Positions 1 through 10,650 of a stretch of DNA of 64,000 nt are shown piece after piece. The stretch spans positions 48,787,890 to 48,851,889 of the forward strand of contig NC_068576.1 of the NCBI RefSeq assembly GCF_025698545.1, read 5' to 3'. Source of the DNA: Gossypium raimondii. Its lineage: Eukaryota; Streptophyta; Magnoliopsida; Malvales; Malvaceae. Every line of letters begins with the position of its first letter. The first letter of the stretch is position 1. Made by a program: the position numbers and the translations under genes. The notes beneath the pieces are model-generated. The model ran no database searches and had not been told where the DNA came from. It saw nothing but the letters and a program-made list of their open reading frames with translations.

Positions 1-744
1 TGGAATAGGCTCCGGTTCAGAAAATAAGCCAACTTCTGCACCATCGGGCCCGGGATCTCGAGGTAGATCCACATCGGAGTCATCTTCTAACCCAGTATCA
101 TCTGCAACGTACGAGGTCCCTTCACCGGTGGACGTCGTAGGGAGTACATCATCCCTTCTTCTAGGCATTTTATAACGTCCCCAATTGGATGTAGATTGCC
201 AACCACTAGAACTTGATGCCGTTCCCCAGTACGTATTTCCAGCATCATATATCGAGCCACCGACGTACATGTCCCATCCACTGACAGAGTGTCTTGCAGG
301 GGATTTGCATTCCACACCGCTACCAAACATGGGCTGTTCCGTTTTTTGTAACTCGCCAACCGAGTGTCGGCCAGGGGTCGTGTATACCTCTCGAACACCA
401 GTCACAAGTACATCATTTGGCGATGTAAATTGTACATATAACTCAATATAAGGTGCTCCACTAGCAAGATGGGTCTGCACCATTGCCTCCAAGCTACGAG
501 CACCTTTTATGTCGAACGAGTCATATGTCACCGGATCAATAGAAGAACAAAATCGATATGTAATAGATAAAGCTTTCATTGGCGTCGTTCCAAAAATTTT
601 ACGCCTAATTCTTTTATAAAGTTCTGTCAAATCTATGTTCTGGTTAAAAACCAGTCGTACTGTATTCTCCGATAAAAAAACATCGTTCTCGGTGTGGCAA
701 ACCTCACCATCATAGTAAATAACAGCACTAATACGTTCACTCAT
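1..744 (-). CDS. MULE transposase, N-terminal part (runs off window)
   Basis: An open frame runs from ATG at 744-742 leftward to base 1 with no stop (248 codons). It opens MSERISAVIYYDGEV, followed by a region of about 110 residues rich in short strand-like hydrophobic runs (FGTTPMKALSITYRF, SGAPYIELYVQF). It ends in a Ser/Gly/Asp-rich acidic linker (LEDDSDVDLP). This order, a PB1-like domain followed by an acidic linker, is what I know from N-termini of plant MuDR-type transposases, especially in cotton. The zinc finger and DDE core would lie outside the window. The relic at 38423-39080 has the same architecture but is broken. No stop or frameshift is visible here, so this copy could be recent, but completeness cannot be judged. 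Confidence 0.7.
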   Translation of the reverse strand, partial: MSERISAVIYYDGEVCHTENDVFLSENTVRLVFNQNIDLTELYKRIRRKIFGTTPMKALSITYRFCSSIDPVTYDSFDIKGARSLEAMVQTHLASGAPYIELYVQFTSPNDVLVTGVREVYTTPGRHSVGELQKTEQPMFGSGVECKSPARHSVSGWDMYVGGSIYDAGNTYWGTASSSSGWQSTSNWGRYKMPRRRDDVLPTTSTGEGTSYVADDTGLEDDSDVDLPRDPGPDGAEVGLFSEPEPIP

Positions 745-845
745 CTTTAATTTTTAACCTTCTTAGCCTTTCTAAATTGTTTTTGCTGTAACTTATGAAA
801 TCTGAGAACATTTTTTGCCTCATTTATAGCCTCAGCCCAAACATG

Positions 846-1131
846 CTACTGTGGCAAAAGCCCGTCCACGTGGGAGCGATTTCAAAAATTCTTCTGATAA
901 AGCATCCTGCTTGAAGCATTTTTATACTATTTGCTCAGAAACGTCAACTCGAAATTATTTTTTCAGGACCTACTGTAGCAAAAGAGCGTCCACGTGGGAG
1001 CGATTTCAAAAATTCTTCTGATAAAGCATCTTGCTTGAAGCGGTTTTATACTATTTGTTCAGAAACGTCAACTCAAAATTATTTTTTCAGGACCTACTGT
1101 ATCAAAAACGTGTCCACGTAGGAGCGATTTC
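846..1131. repeat. 124-bp tandem repeat, 2.3 copies, with G-box palindromes
   Basis: Copies begin at 846, 970 and 1094 (CTACTGT..CAAAA), an exact 124-bp period; the third copy is cut short near 1131. Each unit holds GTCCACGTGGGAGCGATTTC; the G-box palindrome CCACGTGG is at 866-873 and 990-997 and is mutated to CCACGTAG in copy 3. The array lies about 100-390 bp upstream of the transposase ATG, so it could carry promoter or transposase-binding elements of the MULE. That role is inference. Confidence 0.75.
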
Positions 1132-1152
1132 CTTAATAAATTTTTAATTAAA

Positions 1153-1345
1153 TTACTCACATAACCCTAAACCCTAATTTAATTGATTTTTTCTTAAAAA
1201 ACCATAAACACGAAACCTAATCCAATTTTGAAAAAAAATATAATTAATTTAATTAAGAAACCCTAAACCCTAATCCCTTATTTGTTTAATTTTTCTCTAA
1301 AACCCTACAAACCCTAAACCCTAACCCTAACCCTAAAAACCCAAA
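1153..1345. repeat. Interstitial telomere-like repeats (CCCTAAA type)
   Basis: Plant telomere-type units appear in three clusters: around 1160-1180, around 1260-1280, and most densely at 1301-1345, where CCCTAAA and CCCTAA units follow each other. They sit inside the subterminal region of the MULE. They are degenerate and short, so this is an internal site and not a chromosome end. Confidence 0.7.
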
Positions 1346-1600
1346 ACCTAACGTAGGAGAAACGGGCAAAACGCGTCCCCAGGGGAGCGCTTATGTGGCA
1401 ACAAAACGCGCCCTTGAGGGCGCGATTTATGTCCATCTAGGCAAAACACGCCTTCAGGGACGTGTTTTTCTGCCACGTCCCCTGACATCGCTCTGACGTG
1501 GAGGCGTTTTCGGGGAAAATGGCCCATTCCGGTAAATAATAAAATATCGGACCCATTTCGGTAAATTTAAAAAAAGAGGCTTTTAATGGTGTTTTGCCCG

Positions 1601-2127
1601 ACTATAAATCATTTAAAAATATTTTTTATTACTTAAGTAAGGAATTTAAAATGATTTCCAGATTTTAAAATAGTTATAAATAATTTACGTAATAAATATG
1701 GAATTTATTTTAAAAATATTTTTATATTATTATTTTTTGGAATTAAAAAAATTATAAAATTACTAGAGAAATACACATTCAAAATGAACGAGAATGAATC
1801 GGACAATGATTGTCTCGATTCATTTGTATCAAGACAACAATTTGTCTAGATGCATTGTGTACTTAAAATAAAAAATCCTAAAATTCAAGAAAAAATCTAG
1901 ATACATATTTTAAAAATCATGAAATTTTATAAAATTCAAGAGTTTATGTTTTAAAAATATATTTGAAATTATAAAAATATAAAATTACTAAAACATTTAG
2001 AATGAACTTGGACAAATGGATGCCCAAGTTTAAATAAATCTAGACAACTATTTGTCCAAGTTCATTATGCATGTAAAATAAAATAAAAATTTCCTATTTT
2101 TTAAATTTTCAAAAAAAATATTATAAT
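1601..2127. other. AT-rich gap with two hairpin-forming repeats
   Basis: No gene is seen. Two related blocks about 220 bp apart (about 1775-1880 and 1995-2100) each contain a long inverted repeat. In the second, AATGAACTTGGACAAAT at 2001-2017 is perfectly inverted at 2050-2066, giving a 17-bp stem with a 32-nt loop. In the first the arms have diverged. This may be a degraded MITE pair. Confidence 0.5.
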
Positions 2128-3061
2128 TGTAACGCCCCAAAGTATATGGGGTTTGATGAAATGAATAACCTAAATACACATGATTGTTAAGTTCTGTTAG
2201 CATGATGGATGATATGCATGTGCTCAGTAAATTATTGTTATAGGTACATGAATGACTTGCTGAATATTGAGTTAAGCTTAAAATGACCAAATGGTAAGGT
2301 ATGAACCTACAATGTACGTAGAAATGTATAATATACAAAATTTGACATGTTGAGTAATATGAAACCATGACGATAGGTTTACATGTTGAGTAATATTGAG
2401 TTAAGCTTAAAGTGTGTTAATGTATGTTTTAGTGTTATCATGATTTGTATGATCTATGCATGATATACGATATGTTAGAATAGGAAAGTTGGCATGAAAA
2501 CACGAAATAAGTATGTAAAAGTGTCAATTTGTCATGTGTAGGTTGGACATGTTTTGTTATCTTTGCAATTGAGTCTTGAATTTTTATGTCATGCAATTGG
2601 AGTCCCTAAATGCTATGAAATGACCTAAAAATTTACATGGTTAAATCTTATTTGGATAATTCCATAATTTTACTCTCAATTTTATCATAAAGGTTTTACT
2701 AATTTTTTTTACTAAAATTATGATTTAGTCCTTAAACTTTGGTTTAAATAATTAATTAAAGTATTAAAATAGTATAATCAGGTATTATTTTAATTAATCT
2801 AAAACGAAACTTGATTATGAGGTTTAATTTGAAAATAGTGTGTTTTAATTGAGTTAAGACCTAATTGGAAAAAGGGTAAAATGAATTAAAATATTAATAA
2901 TAAGACTTGACTATGAGTATTAATTATTATATATAAACTAAAGTGGAATGTGGTAAGATGAAAAAATTAATAAAAAATTAAGTAAATGTGTAGGCTAATA
3001 AAGAATATGTAAGTTGAGTCCGAAATAAATATATACAATTAAGTGACTAAAATAAGTAAGA

Positions 3062-3145
3062 AATAAGTCATAGACTGAGTGGTTAAGTGTTAGCTTTCCT
3101 CTTTAGGGAGTCTAGGTTTAAACCCCACTCTTCCCCTTTATTTTC
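3062..3145 (+). repeat. tRNA-like A/B-box motif 1 of 3 in LTR
   Basis: GACTGAGTGGTTAAGTG resembles a pol III A box and AGGTTTAAACCCC resembles a B box, about 45 bp apart. Similar pairs recur at 6357-6445 and 6505-6636. This is either a SINE-like insertion or convergent LTR sequence. It is not a foldable tRNA gene: no acceptor stem or anticodon arm could be recognised. Confidence 0.3.
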
Positions 3146-3174
3146 AGCAATTTAGGATAAAAGCACACTAAAAC

Positions 3175-6100
3175 TGTAATAGCCCGATTTTAGGCCTAGT
3201 CGGAACAGTGGTTTCGGGACCACAAATCCGATGAAAAAAATGTAATGGCTTGAATTTTCAGAGGTGTCGGAACGGTGATTCGAGATCACTAAATTCGACA
3301 AATGGGTAGAAAATATTATTAATTTAGTAAGTATAAGTTAAATGTGAAGTTAGGAAAATTTTTGAAATAGTGAATAGTGCACTAGAAATAAATATTAAAA
3401 TAATTAGAATCAAAATGAGGTATCAAGACCTCGGGGATTTTAAACCGAGCCATAAATATTTTTATAAATATTTATGGAGTGTTAAAAAGTTAGTATTAAA
3501 GTTTCGTTAAGAAATTTTAAAGTTCCGATAATTAATTGAACAAAAAGGACTAAATTGTAACAAATGCAAAATTATAGGAAATAATTAAATAGCTTAAATG
3601 ATAAAAGGAAGAGGGCTTAAAAGGTAAATAGACCCAAGGCCTATTTGGGCTGGACGGCAGGGGCATGAAATCAGCAGAAAGTAAAGAGAATTAAGGGTAA
3701 AATTGGAATATTGCAAAATTTGCTTAATAAAGTTAGGACCAAAGTGGAATTATCTAGATTTCTCTTCATTTTTCTGAATTCTCATCAGCTAAAACACCAT
3801 GGAAGGGCTTCTTCAAGCTGGTTCTTCATATTTTTATTACAAGTAAGTTCAATTCTTGACTATTTCTTGAAATTTTTGTATTTTTATGACTTTTACAACT
3901 AGGCCCACTTGTTAAATTCATTAGTTTTTGATTTTATGAAAGAAGTTGAAAGTTGATATGAATATGTGCTGGAAGTATATGATGATTTATCATGAAATTA
4001 GAGCTTTAAATTGTTCATATGCTGATTTTATTGAAAGAATTGAATAGAAAGTGAATGTTTGGGACCTAATAGTAAAAGAGTTTGAAGATAGAGTTATATG
4101 TGGAAATTCTGAATTTCAATAGTTGTGTAACAACTTATAATGCCTAGTAAAGTAATAATTGAGAAAATTAGATTAATTGAGGGTTAATTGAGAAAGGACC
4201 GAATTGTATAAACTGTGAAATTTGGGGCAAAATGGAAATCAACATTTTGCACTAAAGCAGTTTTGGACAGCAGCAGTAGTGTAACTTTGAAAAATCACCA
4301 AAATTGTAGAGATTGAATTAGAGGATGAATAAAATATGAAACTAAAGCTTATTGAGTCTAGTTTCTTATAAAAGAAATTATGTAAGCAATGGAATTGTAA
4401 ATCATGAGATATAATAGATTTTGTGAGACAAGGTCAGAATGAATTCAGGTTCCCTGTTCTGACTTTGGAAAATCATTAAAATTGTAAAAAATGATTATGA
4501 GTTATAGTTTATATGGTTAGAATCCTTAATGAGTCTATTTTAGAAGAAACAAGCTAAAACATCATCCGAATTCTGTACAATGAGATAATTAATTTTAGTG
4601 AAGAGTGGTCGGAACTGTCAGACAGCGAAACAGGGAAACTTTAAAGAATAAACTGTACTATTTTTCTGAACCAAAATTATGAAAATTTTATGGTATGAAG
4701 ATATGTGAGTCTAGTTTCAGGGAAAATTAACGGATCTTAATTTGGAGCTCTGTAGCTCCGGATAAAAATAATTTAGTGACTCTGACTCGGATAAACAGCT
4801 TTGAATATACATGTTAGTGAATATTGAAATTATGGTTAATGTTGTTTAAGTGTGTTATACACATTAAGGATGTGGAATGGAGAGGAGGAGGAGGAAAATT
4901 GAGAAATATATGAATGATTTGTGTATAATTGGTCATATGTTTGATTATAATTGATAGATGATGAAATAGAAATGATGCTTAAATTTGTGCATTATTGGAC
5001 ATGGTTTAAGCTCATGTGTGAAAATAAAGTTTCATAGCATGTGTGTATGGTATATTCAGTATATGATTTGGCATGAAATAATGTCATGAATGGTTTATCA
5101 TGTGATTAGTTCCAAAAAGAGTTATGTTTCAATACACTAGCTTGCAACTATGGTTGAATGATATGTTTATATCTTGTGTAATGTGCATAGGAAACAAGTG
5201 TGGAAGATAATGAAATAGTAAGTTCATATGGCTGAAATTTAATGATTAAATGTTAATTTCATGAATTATACAATGTATGATGAAATGTATTTATTGTTGA
5301 AATGAGAATAAAATAAAATGTGAAAATCGAATAAATGATCAAATTAAGTGGAACGCAGGATTTGAGTACTTCTGATCAAGTGACAAAGTGATAAGTGGTA
5401 GTTTTAGCTACACTTATCGATCAAGTGACAAAGTGATAAGTGGTTACACTTATCGATCAAGTGACAAAGTGATAAGTGCTAAACTTATCGATCAAGAGAC
5501 AAAGTGATAAGTGGTAGCTTTAGCTACACTTATCGATCAAGAGACAAAGTGATAAGTGGCTACACTTATCGATCAAGAAACAAAGTGATAAGTGGTTACA
5601 CTTATCGATCAAGAGACAAAGTGATAAGTGGCTACACTTATCGATCAAATGATAAAGTGATAAGTGGTAGCTTCAGCTACACTTATCTGATCAAGTGGCA
5701 AAGTGATAAGTGGTAGCCTAGCTACACTTATCTGATCAAGGACAAGTGATAAGAGGTCATATGTCAAAGTGAAAGTGAAGTACTCAATTTTCCGTAACCG
5801 TTCCCTAATTTGATTAAGGATGGTAAGTGACAAATGGGCTCAAATGAATTAAAGTAAATGAATAAGTGGTAGTGTATTTATACCAGGATGATGTTGTTAT
5901 TTAAGCTAAAGTGATATTTTCATTGCAAAATTAAGAATTTCATAAATGTGTTATTGAATGATATAATCGATAAACGTTGAGTTAAATGGTAAATACGTAT
6001 TAGTGTTAAACTTAGTGACATTGAATTGTACGTGAATTAAATGGAAATTGCTAGTGATATGATCTAAATTGTGAGCATGAGAAATTGCGAATTAAATGAA

Positions 6101-6334
6101 ATGGAAATGAAGCATTGAATTGTATGAGTATGTACCGGGTCTTGTAGGCCCTAATTATTATGATTATAATATTTTGAGGATATATTGTGAAAAGTTATAG
6201 AAACATGTTAATTATTTTGAAAGTTTTTATTTAGATGAAATTTTATAACTCGGTTAAATACGTTTGCAAGTGTATGTGTTTTGGTAATGCCTCGTACCTT
6301 ATTCCGGTGTTGGATACGGGTAAGGGGTGTTACA
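3175..6334 (+). mobile_element. Solo LTR (Gypsy type) with perfect 5-bp TSD, 3160 bp
   Basis: It starts TGTAATAGCCCGATTTT and ends GGGGTGTTACA. The flanks AAAAC at 3170-3174 and AAAAC at 6335-6339 form a perfect 5-bp target-site duplication. No PBS, PPT or internal domain is present, so this is a solo LTR left by LTR-LTR recombination. It is homologous along most of its length to 18195-20572. It is longer because it keeps about 0.8-0.9 kb, including the hairpin minisatellite, that the other copy lacks. It interrupts the 5' LTR of an older element and is therefore younger than it. Confidence 0.85.
5374..5755. repeat. Hairpin minisatellite, about 10 units of 35/36 and 45/46 bp
   Basis: Units begin GATCAAG(T/A)GACAAAGTG and end CACTTATC. 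Two length classes alternate irregularly: about 45-46 bp with TAG(C/T)TTTAGCTA in the middle, and 35-36 bp without it. Within each unit GATAAGTG is the inverse of CACTTATC, and the long class extends the stem with TAGC/GCTA, so the array could fold as a row of about nine hairpins. The array is bracketed by inverted GAGTACTT (5364-5371) and AAGTACTC (5778-5785). The ORF through it is only the repeat read in frame. Confidence 0.85.
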
Positions 6335-6529
6335 AAAACAAATATTATTTGAGATAAAAATTGAACAAGAAATAGGCTTAGGCCTGTTAGCACGCTAGTT
6401 TCCTTCCTAATTAACCCAGGTTTGAATCCTTCTTTCCCTTTTAATTTTGTAATTTCGACAAGTTTCCCAAACATTAACATACTTAAAATTAAGTGTAAAA
6501 ATTAAGCAAGAATGCGCAATATGCTTAGT

Positions 6530-6636
6530 GGTAAGGGATTGGTACTACTTGAAATCAAGGTTTGAGTTGTTGCCTCTTTAAGGTAAGGGATTGGTACTAC
6601 TTGAAATCAAGGTTTGAGTTGTTGCCTCTTTAACCC
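6530..6636. repeat. 52-bp tandem duplication in Gypsy LTR
   Basis: GGTAAGGGATTGGTACTACT begins at 6530 and again at 6582, and the two 52-bp copies are near identical. The unit includes a B-box-like AAGGTTTGAGTTGTTGCC and resembles the tRNA-like motifs at 3062-3145 and 6357-6445. Confidence 0.7.
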
Positions 6637-7929
6637 CTTTCATTTTAATCTCAGGTTATAAAAAATTTTTGGAGAAATTGCAAGTGACGCCCTTAGGGTT
6701 TACAAACCCTAGGAATTGACCCAATTCTTTCCTAATTAGAATTCATATCTTACCATTTCATAAAATTCTATTAGAATTAGAATTCTATCACCTTTTCCTA
6801 ATTAGAATTTCAATTTTCCCATTTCAAATCCTAATAGAATTGTTTTTTTTATCTTTCTATTTATTCTCCTTTTTTTTCCCACCATCTCCTTTGCAAAATA
6901 TTTTCTCCCTATTACTGAAATTATTTTCGCTTTCCATATCGAACCAATTCCTGATAAATTGATTCTCTATCGATTTTTGAACTATTTGTTAATAACCTCC
7001 GTAATTCTATCAAGTTCGGTAAGCGCATCTCGATTCAAAGTTTAGATCCCGAATTTTCGTAATATTTTTAATTGAAACTAATCCTTCATTCGATCTAATT
7101 AATCTTTACCGATTCTTGTCACATCTCTCAAAAATCTTGATTTATCTTGAAATCCATCATTAATTCTTGCGTAAATGTCATTTGAAGAACTAGATTTAGG
7201 TACCTCAGACCAAATTCGATCGCAAGGAACGGCGTTCAAGATCCCAGAGTCAAGTGTGTGTTTTTTTACAAGAAAATTGAGGCAAACTGAGCCTAAAACT
7301 ACATGGCCAACCACACGAGCTTGTGGGCTACCCATGTAGACTACACAACCCTCACACACAGCCATGCCACCCCTGAAACCCTAAGAGGTTTGACTTTCAC
7401 ATGGCCTCCACAGTCGTGTCTTCCTTGTAGGTTGAATTTTCGAATGTCACACGGCCTAGCCACACGGTCGTGTCTTTCACACGGCCTAGCCACACGGTCC
7501 GGTCACACGACCATGTGTCCCCTGGAACCACGAATTTTTAGTTTTGACCTAGAATTTTATGTGTTGATCAATTTAGTCCTTGAATAGGTTTTGAACTATT
7601 TTTAGTGAATCAAATTATGCAATTAGGTCCCTAATATACGAGATATGCTATAATCCATGGTTGATCAAATTAATGTAGTAATTATTTATATTTATGAATG
7701 TTTGCATGAATTATGAATAGTATATGTTACCTTTGTATCTATATACTTGCGATCGTATGAATGACATGCCCTATATTATTGTCAAATTGAATACATGAGA
7801 AATTTGATTTTACTACTGATTTGTCATGTGTTAGTATATTAAATGCCATTGTATGTGATTATATTCAATATGTCATAATGCATTGCATAGGTTGGGATGA
7901 TACATACGGAGGAAGATCAAACAATTTAT

Positions 7930-8205
7930 CTGCAAGTAAAATGGCGGTGCAAAGTCACAGCCATGCGGCAGTTCTTATCTGCAAATTTTTGTGTATCCAC
8001 AGCCAAAGGTAGATTCCATCTATGAGATTCACAGCTAAAGGCCAATTCCAACTGTGGGGTTTATGCTGTAGAATCTACAACCAAAAAGTAGGTTTAATCT
8101 GTAGGACTTTTGCTGTGAACCCACAAGTAAAGGTGGATTCTAATCGCTGGGACTTGTGTGTCCACAGCCAAATGGGAGTTGTTATCTGTGAACCAGTAGT
8201 GGTTT
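7930..8205. repeat. Degenerate tandem repeat of about 45-60 bp within LTR
   Basis: A loosely conserved unit around CCACAGCCAAA..G(T/G)(A/T)GATTC.ATCTGTG..ATTC recurs about five times. Copies are diverged, and short ORFs across them (7821-8012, 8022-8207) follow the repeat. No function is apparent. Confidence 0.5.
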
Positions 8206-9090
8206 AAGCATAAACTGGTATACTGGAGGTGGGAGTTCTAGGAAACTCCCATTATGGAGTGTAGCGGTGGGGTAGGATATATACTTTTTTAAACCTAAAA
8301 TTGTATAGCATCTTATAGGCTATGTGCATACAAATTTGAGAATCTTGTTATGTGACATATATATTTATATAAGTGTGTGAAAATATACATGTGCTTACGA
8401 TTATGATCATTGTGGGCAAATCTGAGAATTCGGTCATTCTGAAAATTGTGATTGTGAGTTCTGAAATATTAATGATGGTTGCATTGTAAAACCGATACTA
8501 TGAATTGAAATGTTATCTATGATTATTCCATGTGATGATAATGAATGTGTCTTAATAATTGTTTAATTGATTTTATTGTAAATGGACTCACATTGAGCAT
8601 CAAAGCTCACCCCCCTTTAAATTTTCATCCTTTTAGATAATCCACCAGGTAAGGACACGAACGTGAGATTCGGAAGGACTTGGCTTAGTTTCATTTTTTT
8701 AAAATATTTTAAGTCTCATTAATAGTCGGTATTTCCCTAAAAAGATCGTATTATTTATTTTTGAACTGTGGCATGAGACTTAGGATTTAGGTTTGCTTGA
8801 TTTTGCATGACATTTTATTTGCATTTTTAAGATATTATGCTACAATTATTAATTAGTATGCATGAACCCTCGGTTTTCCTTAAAACCAATAGACTTGTTT
8901 TTTCACTGCCTAATTAAAATTAAGATTTTGAGGATAATAAAATGGTTTGTAACAGAATTTTCTACTGAATTAAACAAATATTTTAAATCAAATCTTTTCA
9001 AAACTCAGATAACCCTGCTAGGCCATCTCGGTAGTTGATGTAATCTTTCAAATTTAGATTTAATGTCTAGGCCGGGTTGGAGAGGTTACA

Positions 9091-9656
9091 TTTTGGTGGT
9101 ATCAGAGTTTTGGTTTTCAAAACTCGAATTGTGAATTTTTGAGTCAGTCTGCATGCATAGAAATGGGTATTTTGGGAAAAAGCATGCCATAAGTTTTTGA
9201 AAAAAAAATTTGATTGATTTTCTGTAGGAAAATTAAATCAAAGACTCCAGTGTCAGTCCTGCTTTAGCTACTATTAAAACTTTAGATATACAATAAACTT
9301 TAGATTATGAATAAAGACTAATGTTTGAACTTGTTATTTGAAAACTGTAGATAAACAGTTAGACTCAAAGAAACAATAGTGTTTTTGTTAAACTAGGAAT
9401 TTGGGGTAGAGAAAATTATTAGTGAAGTCACTGTAGTTAGTCCTTTAGGATAATCCGTGATAGTGAATAGGACCTTCAAGAGAAGTCCGTTGGAGGTTTA
9501 AAAGGGACGTATAGTATAGAACTGAATAGGTTTCAGAATTGCACAACGAAAGTGCGGTGGTTGTTTTGAAAAGCGGAATAACGAAATTTGTGATTAAGTA
9601 ATTAAAGTGTCAGCATGAAACTTTCGAGCACGAAATTTCTTTAAGGAGGGGAGAAT
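9091..9656 (+). mobile_element. Remnant interior of Gypsy-type element (PBS to PPT, 566 bp)
   Basis: Directly after the LTR, TGGTATCAGAG at 9097-9107 matches the primer-binding site for initiator methionine tRNA. The stretch ends with the purine tract TTAAGGAGGGGAGAA just before the second LTR start at 9657. Only 566 bp lie between, with no gag or pol reading frame. The element is either a large internal deletion or a non-autonomous derivative. Confidence 0.65.
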
Positions 9657-9805
9657 TGTAGACGCCTCAAAGTATAAGGGGTTAGATAAAATGACTAACC
9701 AGATAATTAAATTGGGCTCGTGGTTAATTGATTAATTGAATTTAAACTTAAATATGCATGATTATTAAGTTTTGGTAGTATGATGGATGATATGTATGAT
9801 TGTTA
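9657..9805 (+). mobile_element. Truncated 3' LTR of the Gypsy-type element
   Basis: About 150 bp match the start of the LTR at 2128: the TGTA.ACGCC(C/T)CAAAGTATA opening and later GTATGATGGATGATATG. Similarity is then lost. One insertion of about 45 bp relative to 2128 is visible. The truncation explains why no matching target duplication is found. Confidence 0.55.
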
Positions 9806-10315
9806 AGATTATTTTTATATTATATAATTTATATAGTATGAAAATTGAATATATAGAACTATAATATAATTTTTTTAAAAATAGGTTAAAGTTGTCTTGC
9901 TTAAAACTTTTAATAAAGAACTTTTGTGTAAAATTACTAAAAATTAAATAAAAATATTTTTAAATGAAAAAAAGTAAGAATGTATTTAAATAGGCATGAG
10001 TTAATTATTTTAATTTTTTGTACAAATCAAACATAACATAAAGGCTAAAATGTGAAATTTAATTTTAATCCTCTAAATTTTATATAATTTTAAGTTAGTT
10101 AAATGGTAAAATTTTACTTTAACCCATCAAAAAAATTGAATTAAATCCTTTAAAAATTGTAAAAATATAAATTATTAAAATATTAAATTCATGTACATCA
10201 ATTCTTATAAAATATATAACTTGGTATCAAAGGGAAAAAATATTTTTGATTATAATCATGTGTGAGAAAATTTTGGAACATATATTATTAGTTGGGCCAG
10301 ATTTAAGCAAAGATT
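9806..10315. other. AT-rich gap, no gene seen
   Basis: Strongly AT-rich sequence with poly-T and poly-A runs. No coding frame, RNA gene or terminal repeat was recognised. Confidence 0.5.
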
Positions 10316-10650
10316 ACAACAGTGACTTTCACACCCATTGCAGCAACATGGAAGGCTAACTTCATGAGGCGTACATGCCCTTGCGCTGCCTTCATGGGTG
10401 GAGGTAGACCGAATTAAAGTGGGGGCTAACACATGGGGCTTTTAGCCATGCAAATTGCTCACAAATTCAGATTTACTTGCTTTCGGCCTTAACCCTATGT
10501 AATTCAATTGTTTTTCAGCCTGATAGCTCTGTTTCTGTTTGTCAAATCATCAGTCACATAGGAGGATGCCGTAAGTGTCCCCATTTCTTGTTCTATATGA
10601 ATTATTGTTTCTTTAAACCTGTATTTTTCTTGTTGTAATGACTAAAGCAA
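10316..10650 (-). pseudogene. UGT N-terminal relic with upstream flank (copy A)
   Basis: Reading minus, about 10390-10316 translates in one frame as QGHVRLMKLAFHVAAMGVKVTVV, which is the first strand, catalytic-His loop (QGH) and following helix of a plant UGT. The Pro normally found before LMKL is missing. Nothing of the rest of the gene follows downstream. The flank 10390-10650 (the gene's upstream side) is clearly similar to 12795-13110, including CCCCATTTCTTGTTCTATATG and TTTTTCTTGTTGTAA. The two relics are therefore duplicates of one promoter plus N-terminus. Confidence 0.6.

Larger units (their letters stand above)
1..1600 (-). mobile_element. 5' end of a Mutator-like element
   Basis: The transposase ORF start is followed, on its upstream side, by a 124-bp tandem repeat, telomere-like repeats and GC-rich palindromic blocks. 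The outermost block ends near 1600. Read outward-in on the minus strand it has GGGCAAAACACC, then AAATTTACCGAAATGGG and later TTTACCGGAATGGGCC. That layout matches the terminal inverted repeat at 37809-37975, which has two spaced ACCGAAATAGG/ACTGAAATGG-type blocks followed by GC-rich palindromes. The second terminus lies outside the window, so neither target-site duplication nor full size can be checked. Confidence 0.55.
2128..9090 (+). mobile_element. 5' LTR of a Gypsy-type element, split by a nested solo LTR
   Basis: The LTR begins TGTAACGCCCC at 2128 and ends GAGAGGTTACA at 9090, immediately followed by a primer-binding site. A related sequence (TGTAGACGCCTC) restarts at 9657 after a polypurine tract, as expected of the opposite LTR. 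Removing the nested insertion (3175-6334 plus a 5-bp duplication) leaves about 3.8 kb, long but within the range of plant Tekay/Del-type LTRs. Inside it are Gypsy LTR hallmarks known from cotton, such as CACACGG/CGTGTG-rich stretches (7440-7520). Short ORFs in it look spurious. Confidence 0.65.

Noticed and set aside
185..451. Plus-strand 88-codon ORF
   Set aside because: Antisense to the MULE transposase N-terminus.
3062..3145. A tRNA gene
   Set aside because: A/B-box-like words are present but no cloverleaf could be formed.
5504..5716. 70-codon ORF with a repeated YRSRDKVISGYT motif
   Set aside because: It is the hairpin minisatellite read in one frame; the 36-bp and 45-bp units are multiples of three, so repeats stay in frame by chance.
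5374..5755. Regular direct repeats resembling a CRISPR array
   Set aside because: There are no unique spacers, unit lengths vary, the context is a plant LTR and no cas genes are present.
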